From Symbiodinium natans (lineage: Eukaryota; Sar; Dinophyceae; Suessiales; Symbiodiniaceae): 64,000 nt of DNA. This document shows positions 12,815 to 23,248 of the stretch, one piece after another. Location of the stretch: positions 135,001 through 199,000 of the forward strand of contig CAJNDS010002260.1 in assembly GCA_905221605.1 (NCBI GenBank), written 5' to 3'. Under the pieces are notes generated by a model. The model was given only the letters and a program-made list of their open reading frames with translations. It made no database searches and was not told where the DNA came from. The number at the start of each line of letters is the position of its first letter. Position 1 is the stretch's first letter. Made by a program: the position numbers and the translations under genes.

Positions 12815-13138
12815 GGTTTGGTTAAGGGTTTAGGGTTTGGGGTTTAGGGCTTAGGGTTTAGGGTTTTGAGTTTAGGGTTGAGGGTTTAGGGTTTAGGGTT
12901 TCAGGTTTCGGGTTTCGGGTTCAGGGTTTAGGGTTTAGGGTTTAGGGTTTAGGGCTTAGGGTTTAGGGTTTAGGGTTTAGGGTTCTGCGTCAAACCTTCT
13001 AAGCCAGCATTCACTCTGCCCCAGGGCTTAGGGTTCTAGGGCTTAGGGTTTAGGGTTTAGGGTTTAGGGTTTAGAGCTTAGGGTTTAGGGTTTAGGGTTT
13101 AGGTTTAGGGTTTAGGGTTAGGGTTTAGGGTTTAGGGA
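12815..13138 (+). repeat. Long TTTAGGG heptamer arrays
   Basis: Two arrays (12825-12985 and 13025-13138) are separated by about 40 bp of unique sequence. Units vary as TTTGGGG, CTTAGGG, TTTCGGG and TTCAGGG around the TTTAGGG consensus. Confidence 0.95.
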
Positions 13139-13857
13139 GCCCAGTTTGCAGGTCAAGTTTACCACTGGGTGGCTTCACGAGACGCAACCCCAAATCTTCC
13201 CCACTCCTCCCAAAGCATCAGTCAGTTTAGGGCTTGCGCTTGCGCCCCGCTACACCCCTTACCAAAAAAGTTCATGGATCATGGGTGGTCATGAGCGTGC
13301 AGCCGTACAACTTGTAAGTAGAGCAACTGCTATTTGAACCGAAACTCAGGTAGTTCAAGTTCCAACCCTACTTACACCTCCTTCAACCTCCAAATATCCC
13401 CACGAAAATCTACAACATGCTGCTGCATGACATGCGGGGGGGTGGAGGAGGCTAACGTTTGGGGCCTTAACGTTGGCCTCCCCGCATTACGGACGGGACA
13501 CATCGGGGTCTGGCTCTGAGGGAAGAAAGTGTCTCAGGGTTCTAGCACTGATGGATCCTCAAACCCTAAACCCTAAACCCGAACCCTAAACCCTAAACCC
13601 TAAACCCTAAACATACTGATGGGAGATGTACTAGAGGCTGCCGAACCCTAACCCCCTTGGAGGAATACGTCTGAACTCGCTGCAGCACGGCCACGCCCCC
13701 GTGAGCGGCGAGCCTTTTACGGAGTGCTGGGCCTGGCTGGGCACAGCAAGCAGGGTTTGTACCCCCAAATATACCCTTTTTCGGACCTTCATGGAGGGAC
13801 CCCTAATTGTGTCAGAAACCCCCGTGGCTGCTTGATAAGGGTTCCGTGGGAGGGATA

Positions 13858-14047
13858 TCACTTGAAGGCCAAATCTGCTGTGGCTGAGCCCCCCGCAGCT
13901 AGGCCGTCGAAGATGTCGATGGCGGTGTGATACATGATGCCCCCGTGGGTATCAGCAAAGGCGAGCTCGATCAACATTCCTGAAGCTTCGCAGCTATGTG
14001 GAGGTCGGCGCAGGGATACGCAAGCCACAAACCCCTCACGATGACAG
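13858..14047 (-). CDS. Candidate terminal exon, unknown protein
   Basis: The - strand frame GFVACVSLRRPPHSCEAS, GMLIELAFADTHGGIMYHTA, IDIFDGLAAGGSATADLAFK ends in TGA at 13858-13860. It is preceded upstream (14045-14090) by a CCCTAAA-type block. The length, amino-acid character and stop suggest a real last exon. Family not recognised. Confidence 0.4.
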
Positions 14048-14543
14048 TGAAACCCGAAACCCGACCCTAAACCTTGAACCCTACACCTCCAACCCAACCC
14101 AACACCATTGCAGCATTGCGCACCACAACGCCAAACAGCATACACGCAAACCCTAAGCTTGATTTTGACAGCCTTCCCCGCCTTGCGCGCCAACCCCCCA
14201 CGTGCATTCAGATTACACGGAAACAGCCTAATGCTCTACAGCGATGTCCAAGCTGCCTCGAATCAAGCAAAACTGTAGCTTGGGCAACTACGAAATACGG
14301 TAACCCTAAACCCTAAACCCTAAACCCCAAACCAAATGCCCCGAAGTGTCACAACAGACTAGGAGCTCCGCGTCTAAGAGTCACGTGAAGGCACTAGAGG
14401 AAGGACTTACAGGGGAACTCGAGCATGACATGAGGGCTTCGGGCTTAAAGCCCTCATCCTCCTACAGACACCATCCGACCCTAAACCCTAAACCCTAACC
14501 CCTAAAGCATCTAGTAACCCCTCAACACCCGTCTTCTAACCCG

Positions 14544-14654
14544 CTTGGAGGTTCATGGGTACTTAAAACCCTGCTTATGAGGCTACTTACAACCTATTTA
14601 GGGACTTATGGGTTGCAATTATATTGGGGTTATAAGTGCCCATGAACCTCCAAG
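14544..14654. mobile_element. MITE-like element, CTTGGAGGTTCA family
   Basis: A 111-bp palindromic element. CTTGGAGGTTCATGGG at the left is the inverse of CCCATGAACCTCCAAG at the right; the inner parts (GTACTTA and TAAGTG) are also partly paired. Same family as 12086-12225. Confidence 0.6.
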
Positions 14655-14765
14655 CAGGACTGCAGAAACCTCAAAAAACCCATGAGGAGCATCCCTAAGC
14701 CCTTGTCAAACTGGACGAAACCCCACGCCCGTGGCCCTAAGCGAGGCGCGTTCGAGCTGAAGATC

Positions 14766-14884
14766 CCTAAACCCTAAACCCTAAACCCTAAACCCTCAAC
14801 CCTCAACCCTAAACCCCAAACCCCAAACCCCAAACCCTAAACCCTAAACCCTAAACCCTAAACCCTAACCCTAAACCCTCAACC
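14766..14884 (-). repeat. CCCTAAA heptamer array
   Basis: About 16 units in CCCTAAA orientation with a few CCCCAAA and CCCTCAA variants. Confidence 0.95.
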
Positions 14885-15269
14885 CGAAGACGTCGACATT
14901 CGGCCGAAGCTCTGCAGAAGGCAGGCCGTGTCAAGATTGCGCCGATCTCGGTTTCACCTGCACAACATTGACGAGGGTGTCGGGCTTGGAGGGTTATTTT
15001 AGGGTTGAGAGGGTTTTATGGGTTTGTATGGGTTTTTATAGGGTTTATAGGGTTTTCTGGGGCATACAGGGTTCATGGGGTTTAGTGGGTTTTATGGGTT
15101 TGTGGGGCTTATAGGGTTTATAGGGTTTGCAGCATTTACAGGGTTTATGGGTTTATAGGTCTTGGGGCTCTTCGGATTTGGGGTTTATAGGGCTTGGGGG
15201 TTTAGGATTCGGGGCACCTCAACTTTGTGGATCACAGGGCTCAGGGATTGGGTACTTAGGGGTTTGGGG

Positions 15270-15455
15270 GGCAACACTACGCTTCACGTGGAGGCCAACT
15301 CCGGAAACCCAACAGATCCCTTTGAGCAACAGAACTTCGGTGCATCCTGGGTGTGCCACACGAAGTCTCGGAGAAAAGGCCAGGGACACAACGAACTTAG
15401 CTGGTCTCGTGCTGACGCTGCCGCGAACTCTCCGGACCCTGAAGCCTTTGTCTGA
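15270..15455 (+). CDS. Candidate terminal exon, unknown protein
   Basis: The frame GNTTLHVEANSGNPTDPFEQ, NFGASWVCHTKSRRKGQGHN, ELSWSRADAAANSPDPEAFV runs to a TGA at 15453-15455. Upstream is a degenerate GGGTTTATAG repeat tract (15000-15250); downstream is a CCCTAAA array (15500-15600). Looks like coding sequence; no family recognised. Confidence 0.4.
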   Translation, partial: GNTTLHVEANSGNPTDPFEQQNFGASWVCHTKSRRKGQGHNELSWSRADAAANSPDPEAFV

Positions 15456-15938
15456 AACCGGACTTCACCCTCAACCCAAAAGCCGAAAGAGCTCTCAAAA
15501 ACCCTATACCCTATACCCTAAACCCTAAACCCTAAACCCTAAACCCTGAACCCTGAACCCTAAACCCTAAACCCTGAACCCTAAACTAAACCTTCAACTC
15601 ACCACCCCACGGCCTGCTTGCACGAAAGGTCGCATTAGCGAGGAGTAATGGTTGCACAGCGTCAGCATCTCCAGCCTCACCATGGGGGCCCTTTTGGACC
15701 TCCTATACACCCGTTTTGTTTGCGCACCAGGGTTCAGGGTTGGGGTTTGGGGTTTAGGGGCACCCACTGTACACCCATGAACCCACTGAACATCGTTGAA
15801 CATCATTGAACCCTACAAAGCCAATGGAGGGGTTCCGGACTCTTGGGCGCTTGGTGGTGTTTTGCGCCACAGGGGCTCAGGGTTTGAGGCCCAGACGCAG
15901 GCTGCGAAGGCGCAGGGCCGCAGGGTTCGTTGTGCTCA

Positions 15939-16044
15939 GTTGGGATTTTCCCCGCTTATAACTAACAGTCCTTAATAGGGATGATAGTACCCCCCTATTA
16001 TCATCCCTATGAAGAACTGGTAGCATAAGGGGGAACATCCCAAC
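15939..16044. mobile_element. MITE-like element, GGGATGTTCCCCC family
   Basis: GTTGGGATTTTCCCCGCTTA is inverted as TAAGGGGGAACATCCCAAC; the interior AACAGTCCTTAATAGGGAT motif is shared with the copies at 42374-42469 and 46075-46180. About 106 bp, non-coding. Confidence 0.6.
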
Positions 16045-17304
16045 CCTAGCGTTAAAAAAACAAAACCTTCATTCAGAGAACTGCACCATATGAAGTAGGG
16101 TATACATTTCTTGTACCCCCAAAAGGACACCCGGTATATACACTCACCAATATTAAAAAGGAACCTTATATACACTCACCAAAAACAGTAATATCAACCC
16201 TACTTCATATGCAAACACCTAAGTCCCTAAACCCGTAAGCAGGAGATCTGGGCCACCCGGGTCCGGGGGCTGGCTTTCAGGGGTCTAGGGTTTCGGGTTT
16301 CGGGTTTAGGGTTTAGGATTTAGAGTTTCGGGTTTAGGGTTTAGGGCTTCGGGTTTCGGGTAGCTTAACTCCCCTCCACGAGCGCACGGGCTCAAGTCTC
16401 CGCAGTAGGCGCCAGGTGGCTGATGGGCGCTGTCAATCTCCACAAACAAAATCTGCCTCGTTTAGGGTTTAGGGTTTCTTTTTGTACACTTCTCGATTTT
16501 AGAGTTTAGGGTTTAGGGTTTAGGGTTCAGGGCTTGGGGCCTATTCACCCATTATCCTCAAATAGCACGACCCAGAGCCCAATACTCCCACAATTTGTAA
16601 CTAAGCGTTACTCATCAGGGGCATTAAGCTCAAATCTTCCAGAAAAGCAGTGAACGCTCCGTGCAAATATTCACTGCAGAAACCCCAACCCTGAAGCCAC
16701 GCACCCTAGAACCGCTTCAGGGTTTGGGGTTTAGGGTTGAGGGTGTAGGGTGACCATAGACCCTAAACCCGCAACCCGACAAAATGCCGCCAGGCTTCTC
16801 AGGTTTTGCAGCCTTATTCTTCCGCACCTGCCTCGTGGTGACAGTGAGATCTGCCTCAGCTTAGGACTGAAAAGAAGCGAAGGAACTCCTGGGCTAAACC
16901 CGAAGCCCTCAACTCACTTCTGCCAGAAACCCTAAACTCCAAACCCTAAACCCTGAAGCATATACCCTAAACCCTAAGCATAAGCAAGCCCTGAACGAAT
17001 TCTGCACCTCCAGCCTTAATCTCAAACGCTGAATTCCAAACCCTAAGCCCAACCAAGTGACTCTCACACTTGCAGATGGTAGGGTTTAAGGTTTGGAGCT
17101 TAAAGGCCACCAGCCTCCACAAAGAGAACAAGAATTTCCTTTTTGCAACTGGACTTGAAGACGAGCCAGACCTGACCCCTGACTCATTCGTTGTTCCTAA
17201 ACCCTTTTTGAACCCAGGCTGTTCCTTTTGCTTCAGGGCTCCTGTTCCTAAGCCCTAATTAAACCCTAAACTTAAACCCTAAACCCTAATTTACGGCTAG
17301 GACT

Positions 17305-17525
17305 CAGCACCCTTGCAGAGGCTTCATACAGGGCTCAGCCCATGCATCACATGCAGATGGGCTCCCTAAACCCTAAACCCTAAACCCTAAACCCTAAACC
17401 CTAAACCCTAAACCCTAAACTGGGCCCTAACCTGGGGCTCCCACATTGAGCCGCTGGCAGTAGAGTGGAAGGTGCTCGTGCGGACGCGGGATGGGCACGA
17501 AAATCCGAGTCAGCTGCCTGCGTCT
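17305..17525 (+). CDS. Two candidate exons around a heptamer array
   Basis: Frame EASYRAQPMHHMQMGS (about 17310-17357) runs into a CCCTAAA array at 17365-17418. The next open frame, GSHIEPLAVEWKVLVRTRDG then HENPSQLPASK (about 17442-17525), ends at a possible GC donor. Both sides of the array carry GGGCTCCC, so removing one repeat copy plus the array gives one continuous frame (QMGSHIEPL). Protein function unknown. Confidence 0.35.
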
Positions 17526-17811
17526 AAGGCTTCGGGTTACGGTTCTTTTCGCCCCCGCGCCAGTGGCCGAACCGCAGCATCTGGTGAGGGTTTAGGGTTA
17601 GGCTGTAGGCTTCAGGGTTTCGACTTGCTAACCCCAAACCCTAAACCCTAAACACTACACCCTAAACCCTAAACCCGAAACCCTAAACCCTACACATCTC
17701 GATTTGTGCGCTTAGGGTTGATGGAGTAGTTGCAGACTGGCCTCTCGACATCCAGCCGGCGTCTGGCATTCAGATCTTGGAGGGACTCCTGTCAAGGACA
17801 GCGGGCACAGG

Positions 17812-17948
17812 GGTTTAGGGTTTAGGGTTTAGGGTTTAGGTTTAGGGTTTAGGGTTTAGGGTTTAGGGTTTAGGGTTTAGGGTTTAGGGTTTAGGGTTTA
17901 GGGTTTAGGGTTTAGGGTTTAGGGTTTAGGGTTTAGGGTTTAGGGTGT
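17812..17948 (+). repeat. TTTAGGG heptamer array between two exon candidates
   Basis: About 20 nearly perfect TTTAGGG units. The left flank is an open frame ending PASGIQILEGLLSRTAGTG; the right flank is the terminal exon candidate at 17952. Confidence 0.95.
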
Positions 17949-17951
17949 AGG

Positions 17952-18047
17952 GTTCTGAAGAAGGAACTCAAGCAGGTTGTGAGAGTAGCTTCCAAGTGGT
18001 TCATTTTCACGGGCATCATGGAGGGCAAAGGATTGATCGTGCGTTGA
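17952..18047 (+). CDS. Candidate terminal exon, unknown protein
   Basis: The frame VLKKELKQVVRVASKWFIFT-GIMEGKGLIVR ends in TGA at 18045-18047 and directly follows the heptamer array 17812-17948. The likely preceding exon is about 17715-17812. Exact splice sites are ambiguous because the repeat flanks are degenerate. Confidence 0.4.
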   Translation, partial: VLKKELKQVVRVASKWFIFTGIMEGKGLIVR

Positions 18048-18304
18048 GTTCGCCCACACTCAGACAAGCGGCGAGGCCCTAAACCCAAACCCTAAACCCC
18101 AAACCCCAAACCCTGAACCCCACAATCCAGTCTCAGTCTTCGATGTGTGCCTCCCACCCAATTTTCTCTTCACGCCTCGGGAGCCCTGCAGGCGGTACCC
18201 AGGTGAACCTTGCCAGGTGAACCGCTGCACCTATGTCGAGCTCGAAAGCGAAGAGAAAGTTTCAAGATCGAAAGACAGCGAAAGGCTCAACCTTGGCTCA
18301 GGAC

Positions 18305-19924
18305 TCAGAGGGAATGGCTTGTCTGCAGGGCCGCCAGCTCTCTCTGGCCATCTTCCGGCTTCGCAAGCAGAAGCTGCGAGAGCTTCTTGAGGAAGAGCCC
18401 CGCGTCATGGAGGTGCTTGTCCAAGGTCTGCTTGGTCGAGGTCAGGCGCTCCTCGGCCTTTCCGAGCCGTGCCTCGTAGGACTTCATGGTGGTCATCGTC
18501 TGCTGCAAGACCTTCTGCTGCGCCTTCAGGGCCTTCCGACGCTTCACGCCATCCTGCAAGCTGGACAAGAAGAGCGACTTCAAGCGATTGGAGGTCACCG
18601 CCCCCTGCTGCTTCATGTTCTTCACGCCGTCTGCAAGCACACCAAGGAGGTTCTCCGGGTTCTCTGGCTCTCCTCCCTCTGCCTATGCTCCCCTCAGAAC
18701 CTTAATAAAGAATAATATCTTAAATATGCTCTTAAGTTTCATACGAACATAAACAAAAAAATCTTCCCAAGGGGGGAGAGAGCTGCCTTGTCCGGCAGGG
18801 CCTCCTCGGGCTCCTCGTCCACCTCAAGGAAGGAGAGGCCCGAGAGGCCGGGTCTCTCGGACTCCTTCACCTCGGGCCGCGGCTCCTTTAACTGAACTTG
18901 GAACCCTCGGGAGAAGAAAAAAACCCAAAAAAAAAAACCTAATTCTAGCTGTTTCTTAGGAATTGTAGTACCCAAACACTAAGAAAATTGTTCCCAAACA
19001 TCCCTGAGGCTCCGCGATGTTCAGGGAAGAGGCCTTCGGCTTCGACCCCAGGACTCGGGCCTCGGCCTCTTCCGCCTTCTCCTCCTGGTCCAAGTTAGGG
19101 TTTAGGGTTTAGGGTTTAGGGTTTAGGGTTTAGGGTTTAGGGTTTAGGGTTTAGGGTTTAGGGTTTAGGGTTTAGGGTTTAGGGTTTAGGGTTTAGGGTT
19201 TAGGGTTTAGGGTTTAGGGTTTAGGGTTTAGGGTTTAGGGTTTAGGGTTTAGGGTTTAGGGTTTAGGGCTCCTGGTCCAAGATCGCGAGCTCCGGCGCCT
19301 TGCTCTCCTCTGTGTCTTGCCTGCACCAGTGTATTGGGGTGATATTAAGAATGGCCATTGTTGTTCCTTCTTGGGTTTTAAGTACTCACAAAGATGTAAC
19401 AGGATTTTTCAACAAGGAATCAGGTGCAACATCTCCACCATGTATTGCTGCACGGCCGCGAGCTGCTCCTGCATGTTCTTGACCTCCGACTTGCGCAGCG
19501 CGATGGCCTCGCGCAGCGTCTTGGACTTGGCGAGGGTGCCCTCGTTCTTCTGCTTCAGCTGCATGATGCTCTTGGCCAGATCGGCATTCTCCTTGGCCAC
19601 ACCTTGGTTCTTGGCTTCTTGCTCCTTCAACTTGCGGTCGAAGACCGCCTTCTGGCGCTGGAGGCGCAGGCTGTTCTCATGCTCGATCTTGAGCATCTTC
19701 GCCTCGAGCTGTTTGGCTTTGGAGCGGATGCCAAACATGGTTTGGGAGGTGGGGCTCATGATGTCATCCAAAGATGGCAGCTCCGGCATGCCGTCTTTTC
19801 CGGCATTTCGTACCGCGGGCACTGCGGGCAAAGCGACTTTGGCGGGATCGGGAGGAAATTCCCAGCCCTTGGAGGACAGGCCGCTCACAGTGCCAAGCAC
19901 CAAGAAGATGCTCTTCATTGTCAT
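18305..19924 (-). CDS. Secreted coiled-coil protein, multi-exon
   Basis: The - strand start at 19924 gives MTMKSIFLVLGTVSGLSSKG, a signal-peptide-like N terminus, then a Pro/Ala stretch and a long coiled coil (IRSKAKQLEAKMLKIEHENS, KENADLAKSIMQLKQKNEG, TLREAIALRKSEVKNMQEQL). Reconstructed exons are 19924-19431, 19320-19272, 19084-19003 and from 18896, plus a last exon of about 18685-18305. Phases agree for the first four. Introns are 19430-19321 (GT-AG), 19271-19085 (GA-AG, a heptamer array) and 19002-18897 (GA-AG). Exon 4 is acidic (VDEEPEEALPDKAALSP). The last exon holds a second coiled coil (QDGVKRRKALKAQQKVLQQT, YEARLGKAEERLTSTKQTL) and stops at 18305; its acceptor is not resolved. A structural or secretory-granule (trichocyst-like) role is possible but is only inference. 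Confidence 0.7.
19085..19271 (-). other. Intron made of a telomere-type array, flanked by 13-bp direct repeat
   Basis: Positions 19095-19268 are an almost perfect TTTAGGG array (174 nt, about 25 units). CTCCTGGTCCAAG occurs exactly at 19082-19094 and again at 19269-19281. On the - strand, cutting both copies at CCAG|GAG gives a GA-AG intron of 187 nt and rejoins AILDQ to EEKAEE in frame. Confidence 0.8.
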
Positions 19925-20034
19925 TCTGGTCCTTTGCGGGCTGCCCGATGGAGGGCAAGTCCAGTCTTGAGCCAGGGCGAAATTGGAGGAATGTTGCGAG
20001 CAACTACAGCCCCATCCCGTTGTGCACAGTTTGC

Positions 20035-20130
20035 TTAGCTACTGAAGCTCGAAGACACCAGGTCCTTCTGCTCCTTCCGTTTCTCTTCAGCCCGCTGGCG
20101 ATCTAGGGCCAGTGCCCGAGCGGCGTTTGC
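20035..20130 (-). CDS. Candidate terminal exon, charged helical protein
   Basis: After a TCAG acceptor the - strand reads ANAARALALDRQRAEEKRKE then QKDLVSSSFSS and stops (TAA, 20035-20037). A plausible upstream exon on the same strand at about 20570-20484 reads EAISNRRKLKANESDVLFKK-ARVEP. Neither is assigned to a family. The + strand candidates at 20161-20455 would lie inside the intron between them, so one of the two models may be wrong. Confidence 0.4.
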   Translation of the reverse strand, partial: ANAARALALDRQRAEEKRKEQKDLVSSSFSS

Positions 20131-20160
20131 CTGACATCGTTGAGTTTGCTGGACGCTTAG

Positions 20161-20455
20161 GGCGTTTTGGGCTTCGACCGGTCTACCAAACAGTATGTGA
20201 ACCTAGGGTTCATGGTTTAGTGTTTAGGGTTTAGGGTTTTTTTTTTAGGGTTTTAGGGTTTTAGGGTTTTAGGGTTTAGGGTTCATGGTTTAGTGTTCAG
20301 GGCTTGCCTTCAAGGTTAGGGCTTGGATTTGGCAGGGTGCCGGCGTCGAAAGAAGGGTCCATGCGCAATTCGTGTTGAAACGGGCAGAGACAATTGAAGC
20401 GACCAAGGCCGGACGATTTGAGCATACACTGCGCCTTAAGTCTTACTCAATGTAA
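20161..20455 (+). CDS. Candidate last two exons of an unknown gene
   Basis: Exon 20161-20196 (GVLGFDRSTKQY) ends at a GT donor (GTGAAC). Exon 20336-20455 begins after a GGCAG acceptor and reads GAGVERRVHAQFVLKRAETI, EATKAGRFEHTLRLKSYSM, TAA. Phases agree (0/0). The intron holds TTTAGGG-type repeats (20213-20305). Function unknown. Confidence 0.4.
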
Positions 20456-21035
20456 CCTTCTCCCTCCCTCCGGAGACTCTGCACCCTGGCTCTACCCGGG
20501 CCTTCTTGAAAAGCACGTCCGACTCGTTCGCCTTGAGCTTTCGACGATTCGATATGGCCTCCTGCGCAGTCGGTTTAGGGTTTTTGTGCCACCCGCCTTG
20601 AAACCGCACTGGAGATTATGCACACGTGTCCAAGGAGAAATTCACTCAGTAGACCGCAGCATGTTACACTACATCTTTCCGCAACAGAGCTTTAGGGCTT
20701 CGCCACTCTAACTCGCACGAACCCTAAACCCTCAACCTTTTTTTTGCAAGCCAGGGCTGCTGAGGCTCCGCCCCGAACCCGGAAAGTCTGGCTCCATCGC
20801 AAAAATGCGGCTCCGCTTCATGGATGCTTCCCAGAACCACAACTGTATTCATAACGCTCGGAGACTCAAAGCCAACACCAGCCACTCTGATTCCCACCCC
20901 TGCCATCGCTCTTAACCTACTTTGAAAGTGGCAGGGATTCTACGTACCTAGGTAGGGCCTTGGAGAAAGTTTGCCGAACTACTTGTACCCATTTACCCTC
21001 AGGTCATCCCTCAGCCCCTCCACACCCTCGCCTGC

Positions 21036-21320
21036 ATGAGCTGGTCGCGGCACAACCCGGATGGATCAAACGGGCGCCCTGTCATTCATCAAGAGCTTCA
21101 TCAAGTTTTGAGTCTCTGGGCTTTCGTGACGGGGGATGCTTTATCAGCAAATAAAACCAAGGGGCGGCGCGACGAAGCAACCAATCGTCAAAATCGCGTT
21201 TCATTCAAAGGCCCACAAGTCTGTAAAACCTATGGCCTTATGGCCTACGAGAGCTCCACTTTTCTTACTGTTGGCCAGCAGGGGTTTGACCTCTTTCTGG
21301 AGCTCGAAATAGAACCCTAA
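21036..21320 (+). CDS. Candidate exon, unknown protein
   Basis: An open frame of 95 codons (RHNPDGSNGRPVIHQELHQV, LSLWAFVTGDALSANKTKGR, VSFKGPQVCKTYGLMAYESS) runs into the CCCTAAA array at 21314. No family recognised. Confidence 0.3.
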   Translation: MSWSRHNPDGSNGRPVIHQELHQVLSLWAFVTGDALSANKTKGRRDEATNRQNRVSFKGPQVCKTYGLMAYESSTFLTVGQQGFDLFLELEIEP

Positions 21321-21405
21321 ACCTCAAACCCTAAACCCTAAACCCTAAACCCCAAACCATCCCCAAACCCTAAACCTTAAACCCTAAACCCTAAACCCTA
21401 AACCC
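21314..21405 (-). repeat. CCCTAAA heptamer array
   Basis: About 13 units with an internal CCATCCC interruption. Confidence 0.95.
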
Positions 21406-21745
21406 TCGGCCGCCTCCGGCGATCGACTTCTGCAACCACGGGGGCTTGCTCTTTGAGCGCGGAGGCTTCTGCCTTGGGAGGAGGGCTCTGTGTGCGGGAT
21501 TCCGTTCTGCTAAACCCTAAACCCTAAACCCTAAACCCTACATCCTGAAACCCTACGCCCTAAGTCCCAAACGCGTTGCCGCAAGAAGACCTGTAGGCCC
21601 TCCTGCTCACAGACCCATTTCGCAGCAACAAGATCGCCCCAGGATATGTGGAGTGTGATGCCACCCCGTACTGATGCGTAGAGCACCTCGCAATATGGTG
21701 GGCCCACTGGGGTGCACATGGATGTTGAGGGTGGCACGCACCGGC
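21403..21745 (-). CDS. Two candidate exons of an unknown gene
   Basis: The upstream - strand frame 21745-21575 reads MCTPVGPPYCEVLYASVRGG, ITLHISWGDLVAAKWVCEQE, GLQVFLRQR. A CCCTAAA array (21510-21560) follows. The next frame, 21510-21403, reads SPPPKAEASALKEQAPVVAE-VDRRRRPR and runs into the next array (21314-21405). The exon/array alternation and protein-like composition support a gene; exact junctions are not fixed. Confidence 0.35.
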
Positions 21746-21889
21746 CAGTCAGACCAAATGGAGGGATTCGGAAGGAAATTAAAACCGTAAACCCTGAACC
21801 CCTGAGCCCTGCAAGTCCTCAGCTATCGGAACCTTGCACTCTAAGCATCACAAGCCCCAAGCACTGACTCATTTAGAGGGTTCGGGAGG

Positions 21890-21975
21890 GCTTCAGGGTT
21901 TAGGGTTTAGGGTTTAGGGTTTAGGGTTTAGGGTTTAGGGTTTAGGGTTTATTGTTTAGGGTTTAGGGTTTAAAC
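21890..21975 (+). repeat. TTTAGGG heptamer array
   Basis: About 11 units, one with TTTATTG. A - oriented array at 22074-22128 and a + oriented array at 22248-22342 follow, so orientation alternates over 450 bp. Confidence 0.95.
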
Positions 21976-22127
21976 GGGCCGGCTTTGAAGATGATGACAC
22001 CCTTCTAGGGCCAGGGGGGCCTTAGGGCTGGCCCTGTTTGCAGCCAGGCCTCATCGGGCTCGCCCTCCATCCCTAAACCCTAAACCCTAAACCCTAAACC
22101 CTAAACCCTAAACCCTAAACCCTCAAC

Positions 22128-22248
22128 CATCCATGCACCTCCAGGCCTTCCACCCACGCAACAAGGTCTGAATGATGCAGGCATGAGGCGACTTCTGCCA
22201 CATGCTCCTCGGCTCTTGAACTTCGCATGCCCAAGACCACTAGAAGCT
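22128..22248 (-). CDS. Candidate internal exon, unknown protein
   Basis: The - strand frame LVVLGMRSSRAEEHVAEVAS, CLHHSDLVAWVEGLEVHGW lies between the arrays 22248-22342 and 22074-22128. GGATGG occurs at both ends of the second array (exon side GCATGGATGG, next exon GGGATGGAGG), so excision with one repeat copy would continue the frame. No family assigned. Confidence 0.3.
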
Positions 22249-22689
22249 TAGGGTTTAGGGTTTAGGGTTTAGGGTTTAGGGTTTAGGGTTTAGGGTTTAG
22301 GGTTTAGGGTTTAGGGTTTAGGGTTTAGGGTTTAGGGTTTAGCCCTGAAACCATATCAACATTAAGGGCACTCTTTTTTGGGTTGGTTACTTTAAAAAGG
22401 AACCTTGAACCCCCAGGAAAGGGAAAAGGGTACCAGCGGGCTCCAAGGCAGACACGCACTTGGGATGTTCCCCCGTTTGGGGTTAATTTTGGCACCCACA
22501 CAGCTGGTTTGGGGTTTAGGGTCTTGGGTTTCGGGTTCAGGTTCTCAGGGTTTAGGGTTTCGGGCAGCTATGTATGGCCTAAGAGCCGATGAACCTTCCC
22601 CCCTAGGGCTAAGGGACTTTGAGTTTTGGAGGTGCGACTCTAAACGACTCTAAACTCACCTAAGACCTTCCTTCGATCAACCTCGAAAG

Positions 22690-22699
22690 AAACAGAGAA

Positions 22700-22731
<32 letters not shown>

Positions 22732-22822
22732 TGATAGAGTAAGAGAGAGTGAGAGAGAGTGAGAGAGAGTGAGAGAGAGTGAGAGAGAGTGAGAGAGAGT
22801 GAGAGAGTGAGAGAGTGAGAGA
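22690..22822 (+). repeat. (GAGAGAGT)n microsatellite
   Basis: A GA run followed by repeated GTGAGAGAGA units, ending in GTGAGA units. Confidence 0.95.
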
Positions 22823-22851
22823 TGGCCCTGAGGAAGGGCCGATCATCCGAA

Positions 22852-23154
22852 GCCCTAAACCCTAAACCCTAAACCCTAAACCCTAAACCCTAAGCCCTAA
22901 GCCCTAAGCCCCAAACCCTAAACCCTAAACCCTAAACCCTAACGCCAGGGCGCCGAACCGACTCGGAGCCGAGGCTGCCTTTGGAGCTGCCCAGCTCAGC
23001 CGACAGCGGCGTCAGAGGGTTGGCACTGGCACGGCCTCCAGGGTTTAGGGTTTAGGGTTTAGGGTTTAGGGTTTAGGGTGTAGGGTTTAGGGTTTAGGGT
23101 TTAGGGTTTAGGGTTTAGGGTTTAGGGTTTAGGGTTTAGGGTTTAGGGTTTAGG
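22852..23154. repeat. Opposed heptamer arrays flanking an exon candidate
   Basis: A CCCTAAA array (22852-22943) and a TTTAGGG array (23041-23154) bracket a 97-bp GC-rich segment. That segment is open on both strands (the - strand reads ASANPLTPLSAELGSSKGSL). Confidence 0.9.
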
Positions 23155-23248
23155 CGGAGTGCTCACCCACTATCTGCAAGATTCGCTGGGCAAGGTGACG
23201 CCAGGGCTGCAAGCAAGTGCGAGAGCCAAACTGGGAGAAGGAGACTGA
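23154..23248 (+). CDS. Candidate terminal exon, unknown protein
   Basis: The frame GVLTHYLQDSLGKVTPGLQA, SARAKLGEGD, TGA starts right after the AG that closes the TTTAGGG array 23041-23153, so the array would be the preceding intron. Function unknown. Confidence 0.4.
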
